DNA from: Eutrophocola sp964490145 | Lineage (GTDB): Bacteria > Pseudomonadota > Gammaproteobacteria > Pseudomonadales > Pseudohongiellaceae | Assembly: GCA_964490145.1 (NCBI GenBank) | Contig: CAZBBS010000098.1 | Span: 1 to 9,219 of the forward strand | Direction: 5' to 3' | Length of the DNA: 9,219 nucleotides | In this document: positions 6,998 through 9,219 of the stretch, in pieces | Layout of the letters: every line of letters begins with the position of its first letter | Numbering within the stretch: the stretch's first letter is position 1 | Position numbers and translations under genes: made by a program | Notes under the pieces: model-generated | The model's database searches: none | What the model saw: only the letters and a program-made list of their open reading frames with translations | Told to the model about the DNA's origin: nothing

Positions 6998-7522
6998 CTA
7001 GAAAGGATTCAGCGTATATCCCTGCTGCTGCAACAGCGCATGAGCCGTGATGGCGGACGGGGCCATGGTGATGCCTGGCAGCAAGTCTTCCTGCTTGATG
7101 TCCATCCCCTCCGCAGATTGCCCGCATAGCTGTATCGTGACACCGGCCGCCTGCAGCTGCGCAATGATTCCGGCATTGGGATTCTCGGCACCACGCGCCT
7201 TGGTTGTCAGTAAATCGGCACCTGCCCTGCCATGGACCACGATGGCGGCTGACAGATTCTCTGCCGAGACACCTTTTGCTGTATGCAAATTCACAGAACG
7301 GGCCACCATCTCAAATTTCCGGTTAACGGCATCATCCGGCCCGGCATCAGACACATCGAACGCGATTTTCATCCGGGTGCCCGCCGGCAATTCGACACCG
7401 TGCACCGGCGCATAGACGCCATAATCAGGCACCGCGGTCCCCGGAATAAAATCCTCCCTGCCGGCCAGGGCTGGCGTGGAGAGACTCACTAGTATGGAAA
7501 AGCAGAGAATTAATCGAATCAT
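6998..7522 (-). CDS. Exported DsrE-family protein
   Basis: The 174-residue product begins with a signal peptide (MIRLIL, hydrophobic core 4-15, likely cleavage after ALA, residue 20), so it should be exported to the periplasm. The remainder matches the DsrE/DsrF-like fold: strand MKIAFDVSD (51-59), helix KFEMVARSVNLH (69-80), strand SAAIVVHG (91-98), and the C-terminal block VTIQLCGQS (128-136) with the conserved Cys133, then DLLPGITMAPSAITAHALLQQQGY (146-169). The same layout occurs in exported DsrE-like proteins of many gammaproteobacteria. Cytoplasmic relatives relay sulfur through this cysteine; the role of exported ones is unknown. ATG at 7520-7522 follows GGAAG at five-base spacing. The gene stands alone between two palindromic elements, separated by gaps from both neighbours. 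Confidence 0.87.
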   Translation of the reverse strand: MIRLILCFSILVSLSTPALAGREDFIPGTAVPDYGVYAPVHGVELPAGTRMKIAFDVSDAGPDDAVNRKFEMVARSVNLHTAKGVSAENLSAAIVVHGRAGADLLTTKARGAENPNAGIIAQLQAAGVTIQLCGQSAEGMDIKQEDLLPGITMAPSAITAHALLQQQGYTLNPF

Positions 7523-7604
7523 GGTGGCTTCCAGTGGTTAATCAAGATGTTGGTGAACGAGATTTCAGGGCGATTGCCCGGCCCGTTTGAAGACTATCTT
7601 AACC

Positions 7605-7645
7605 AAGGGGTCAGAGTTGTTGAATTTCAAGAACTCTGACCCCTT
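7605..7645. repeat. REP-like palindromic element B, near-perfect hairpin
   Basis: AAGGGGTCAGAGTT (7605-7618) and AACTCTGACCCCTT (7632-7645) are perfect 14-bp inverted repeats. Inside them, after one G-G mismatch, TTGA pairs with TCAA, leaving a 3-base loop, so the 41 bases fold into an almost complete hairpin. It is the better-preserved relative of the left half of element A and lies between ligB and the dsrE-like gene. No T-run follows on the minus strand, so it is not a standard terminator, though the hairpin could protect the 3' end of the ligAB message. Confidence 0.85.
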
Positions 7646-7664
7646 GATCATGACCCCTTGATCA
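7637..7664. repeat. 14-bp tandem direct repeat joining element B to the ligB stop codon
   Basis: TGACCCCTTGATCA occurs twice without gap (7637-7650 and 7651-7664). The first copy includes the right arm of element B. The last three bases of the second copy, TCA at 7662-7664, are the ligB stop codon TGA on the minus strand. This is either a tandem duplication at the element's edge or the trace of insertion next to a similar target. Confidence 0.8.
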
Positions 7665-8501
7665 CTCCGCTTCGAGTATGATACTTCCCACGCCCGTACT
7701 CGATGCCGGCACGTGCATGAAGCGATAGATTTCCCGTACATCATCCCCGAGCGCCCCGCGCATTACCAGCCACATCACCAGTTCCACGGCCTCTGCTCCG
7801 GCCTCACGCATGTATTCCAGATGCGGGATTCGCGCCAGTTTTTCCGGATCCTGCGACAGGCCATCGAGAAACATCCGGTCGAATTCCTGGTTGATCAGTC
7901 CCGCCCGCGGCCCCTGGATCTGGTGGGACATGCCGCCGGTACCGAAAATGACCACATCGAGATCCTCATCCCAGTCTGCTACCGCCTTCCTGATGGCCTT
8001 GCCCAGATTGTAACAGCGGTTACCGGTAGGCGGAGGATACTGCACCACGTTGACGGCGATGGGGATAACCCGCACCGGCCAGGCATCGGGCTGGCCCCAG
8101 AGCAGACTCATGGGCACGGTGAGACCGTGATCCACCTGCATGTCATTGACGATAGTGATGTCGAATTCGTCCAGCACCAGGGACTGCACCAGGTGCGCGG
8201 CCATGTCAGGATAGCCTTTGACCACCGGCACCGGGCGTGCGCCCCAGCCCTCGTCAGCAATGATGAACTCCTCGCCACAGCCGATGGCGAAGGTCGGGAT
8301 CATGGAGAAATCGAAGGCGTTGTTGTGATCGTTGTAGACGATGATCGCCACGTCAGGACGTTTTTTTGCCATCCATTCCCGGGCCGGACGGTAGCCGTCG
8401 AAAAGCGGCTTCCAGTATTCCGTATCTGTCTTGCAAAGGTCGACAGCGGCGCCAATGGCGGGGGTATGTGATGTGCCGATACCGGCAGTGATTGTCGCCA
8501 T
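7662..8501 (-). CDS. ligB: Protocatechuate 4,5-dioxygenase-type extradiol dioxygenase, beta (catalytic) subunit
   Basis: The 279-residue protein is the catalytic subunit of a class III extradiol dioxygenase, which opens a catecholic ring next to the hydroxyls using Fe(II) and O2 in the cytoplasm. Residues matching the iron ligands of Sphingobium LigB are His12 (in GTSHTPA), His59 (in VYNDH) and Glu240 (in EAVELVMW). The catalytic His193 lies in GTGGMSHQIQGPRAGLINQEFD (187-208). Long blocks such as IPTFAIGC, DEGWGARPVP and VNVVQYPPPTG match LigB nearly word for word. It ends at ILEAE, some 20 residues short of the Sphingobium protein (about 302), with its stop inside a duplicated repeat. The start overlaps the ligA stop by one base (TGATG). 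Protocatechuate is the likeliest substrate; gallate or another catechol is possible. Confidence 0.93.
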   Translation of the reverse strand: MATITAGIGTSHTPAIGAAVDLCKTDTEYWKPLFDGYRPAREWMAKKRPDVAIIVYNDHNNAFDFSMIPTFAIGCGEEFIIADEGWGARPVPVVKGYPDMAAHLVQSLVLDEFDITIVNDMQVDHGLTVPMSLLWGQPDAWPVRVIPIAVNVVQYPPPTGNRCYNLGKAIRKAVADWDEDLDVVIFGTGGMSHQIQGPRAGLINQEFDRMFLDGLSQDPEKLARIPHLEYMREAGAEAVELVMWLVMRGALGDDVREIYRFMHVPASSTGVGSIILEAE

Positions 8502-8908
8502 CAGTCCGCTTCACCTTCAGGTTGTTCCGAGCGCGAACGCCACCCATCCGGCGAGCGGCCGCCGGCCAGCATCATATCCACATATTCCTGCTCGCTCATG
8601 CCGGTCATTTCCGCCGCCATGTACTGGTAGGAATGCTGGTCCGTGAACGCCAGCTTGGCCAGGCAGTAAACAACGCCGCCCAGTGCCAGCAGGGTGTTCC
8701 AGTCGCGATTCATGACCGCCGTACGCTGCGCATCGGTCATGGGAAACTGCTTAAGATAGCCGGCCTCGTCATCAAGAAAGGCCTTGCGGTTCTCCGCCTT
8801 CATCAGCGACATGAAGAAGCTGTTGAGGTGATAGCCCTTGCGTGCGCGCTGGGCATCAAACACCCAGGTGCCGGGGAGGTCTTCGTAGTCGGGTTTGCTT
8901 GTTGTCAT
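8501..8908 (-). CDS. ligA: Protocatechuate 4,5-dioxygenase-type extradiol dioxygenase, alpha subunit
   Basis: Starting at ATG 8906-8908 the product is 135 residues (Sphingobium LigA is 139). The all-helical alpha subunit caps the active site of LigB and shapes the substrate pocket. Matching blocks are DLPGTWVFDAQRARKGY (10-26), SLMKAENR (34-41), GGVVYCLAKL (77-86), MTGMSEQEY (101-109) and GGRSPDG (116-122). The position of LigA Phe103, a known pocket residue, is Tyr94 here (HSYQYM instead of KSFQFA). The frame is open upstream to 9058, but those residues do not resemble LigA. An ATG two codons earlier (8914) is also possible, and the ribosome site is weak for both. Transcription presumably starts close upstream, and ligB follows with a one-base overlap. 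No ring-fission follow-up genes (ligC, ligI, ligJ) lie in the window. Confidence 0.92.
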   Translation of the reverse strand: MTTSKPDYEDLPGTWVFDAQRARKGYHLNSFFMSLMKAENRKAFLDDEAGYLKQFPMTDAQRTAVMNRDWNTLLALGGVVYCLAKLAFTDQHSYQYMAAEMTGMSEQEYVDMMLAGGRSPDGWRSRSEQPEGEAD

Positions 8909-8936
8909 GATCATCACTTGCGCAACGGAAAACCAG

Positions 8937-8964
8937 CATATAGAAAACCCGTCGGGGCCTGCAA
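8937..8964 (-). promoter_or_regulatory. Candidate promoter of ligAB
   Basis: On the minus strand TTGCAG (plus 8959-8964) is followed after 16 bases by TATATG (plus 8937-8942), four of six to the -10 consensus. Transcription would start near 8930, about 22 bases before the ligA ATG. The match is modest. Confidence 0.3.
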
Positions 8965-9142
8965 GGTCTATCGGCATTTTCGGGACAGGGTGGCGGGTAA
9001 AAGCCTGAAGTAACACCACGCGAATACAGACTGATCTGCCTGGCATTACCCTGTCCAACTACTCTTCCTGAAGCACCCTGCGGACTATATCGAGCTGGAA
9101 ATAACCAACCAGCCGGGGGAGATAGTAAGTTTGAAAATAAAA
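8965..9142. other. Non-coding stretch upstream of ligAB
   Basis: No convincing gene is visible between the candidate ligA promoter and the repeat tract at the right edge. The minus-strand frame reaching 9058 continues into ligA but lacks family similarity here. A TATAGT on the minus strand near 9085-9090 has no convincing -35 partner. I found no regulator gene, although aromatic catabolic genes often have one adjacent; it may lie outside the window. Confidence 0.5.
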
Positions 9143-9192
9143 AGTGGGGGTGCTTTTAGTTGCTAAGAGTGGGTGTCCTTTTAGTTTCTTCT
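9143..9192. repeat. Two degenerate 25-bp units of a GTGGGTGTCC-type repeat
   Basis: Two adjacent units with 25-base period begin AGTGGGGGTGCTTTTAGTT (9143-9161) and AGTGGGTGTCCTTTTAGTT (9168-9186). They share AGTGGG and TTTTAGTT and differ mainly in the G/T/C core. The GTGGGTGTCC core resembles ends of short palindromic elements linked to Y1-type transposases in other genomes; that is recalled, not demonstrated. No inverted partner is visible within the window. Confidence 0.55.
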
Positions 9193-9219
9193 TTTAGTTT
9201 CTTCTTTTAGTTTCTTCTT
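9178..9219. repeat. 13-bp tandem repeat running off the window
   Basis: CTTTTAGTTTCTT is repeated three times without error (9178-9190, 9191-9203, 9204-9216), and three bases of a fourth copy reach the last base. The first copy overlaps the second 25-bp unit, so the tandem array seems to have grown from the TTTTAGTT tail of that unit. Its end at the window edge means copy number is unknown, and it could be an assembly artefact at a contig end. Confidence 0.85.

Noticed and set aside
7561..7585. Small GGGC-GATT-GCCC hairpin upstream of the dsrE-like gene as a terminator or riboswitch
   Set aside because: The stem is only four pairs, there is no T-run, and no known riboswitch pattern was recognised.
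7598..7635. Promoter for dsrE made partly from element B
   Set aside because: The best hexamers found (TTCAAC, 17 bases, TAAGAT on the minus strand) match consensus too poorly to report as a feature.
6903..7664. CRISPR-like repeats based on the recurring CCCCTTGAT segments
   Set aside because: Spacing is irregular, the copies belong to two palindromic elements, there are no spacers of uniform length and no cas gene is present.
7713..8471. 252-codon plus-strand open frame opposite ligB
   Set aside because: The opposite strand encodes LigB with all iron ligands in place; the plus-strand product is His-rich shadow sequence.
8909..9058. Extension of ligA upstream to 9058
   Set aside because: LigA homologues begin near the chosen ATG; the extra 50 residues show no resemblance to the family and overlap the candidate promoter.
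1..9219. Octamer TTAGCAAC at 1-8 and its reverse complement at 9159-9166, suggesting the window is bounded by an inverted repeat
   Set aside because: The match is only eight bases and the flanks do not extend it; chance is sufficient.

Overview
The window looks like a piece of a gammaproteobacterial chromosome or metagenomic contig, probably from a marine or aquatic oligotroph. The basis is an MdlA/MdlB-type ABC exporter pair, a LigAB extradiol dioxygenase close to the sphingomonad enzyme, a DUF6152-type periplasmic protein beside a PQQ-type sugar dehydrogenase homologue, and REP-like palindromes. This placement is inference from gene content, not a taxonomic result. All eight recognisable genes lie on the minus strand, so transcription runs from high to low coordinates. 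The two ends of the window are visibly more AT-rich and carry no gene.

Read in the direction of transcription, the right edge (about 8909-9219) holds a weak candidate promoter and a repeat tract: two degenerate copies of a GTGGGTGTCC-like unit running into a 13-bp tandem repeat that continues off the window. Next come ligA and ligB (8908-7662), overlapping by one base, which encode the two subunits of a protocatechuate 4,5-dioxygenase-type ring-cleavage enzyme. A 41-bp near-perfect palindrome follows ligB, and part of it is duplicated so that the duplicate includes the ligB stop codon. A secreted DsrE-family protein (7522-6998) comes next, followed by a second, degenerate and partly duplicated copy of the same palindrome. 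The dsrE-like gene is therefore bracketed by two related elements.

The middle of the window (6776-4009) encodes three exported proteins: a PQQ-type glucose/sorbosone dehydrogenase homologue with unusual residues at cofactor and catalytic positions, a DUF6152-type small periplasmic protein whose predicted mature N-terminus starts His-His, and a 339-residue periplasmic protein of unknown function whose start overlaps the end of the DUF6152 gene. A 17-bp perfect palindrome overlaps the probable -10 box of the dehydrogenase gene. Together with DsrE this gives four consecutive exported proteins, suggesting a periplasmic oxidation or small-molecule handling module of unknown substrate.

The left part (3758-202) is a two-gene ABC exporter operon. 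The genes overlap by ATGA, and the pair has the asymmetry expected of a heterodimer: Asn replaces the catalytic Glu in the first subunit and the signature motif is altered in the second. The promoter and a GC-rich hairpin followed by five U's lie in its leader, suggesting possible attenuation. A weak terminator follows the operon. No rRNA, tRNA, CRISPR array, transposase or integrase gene was seen.
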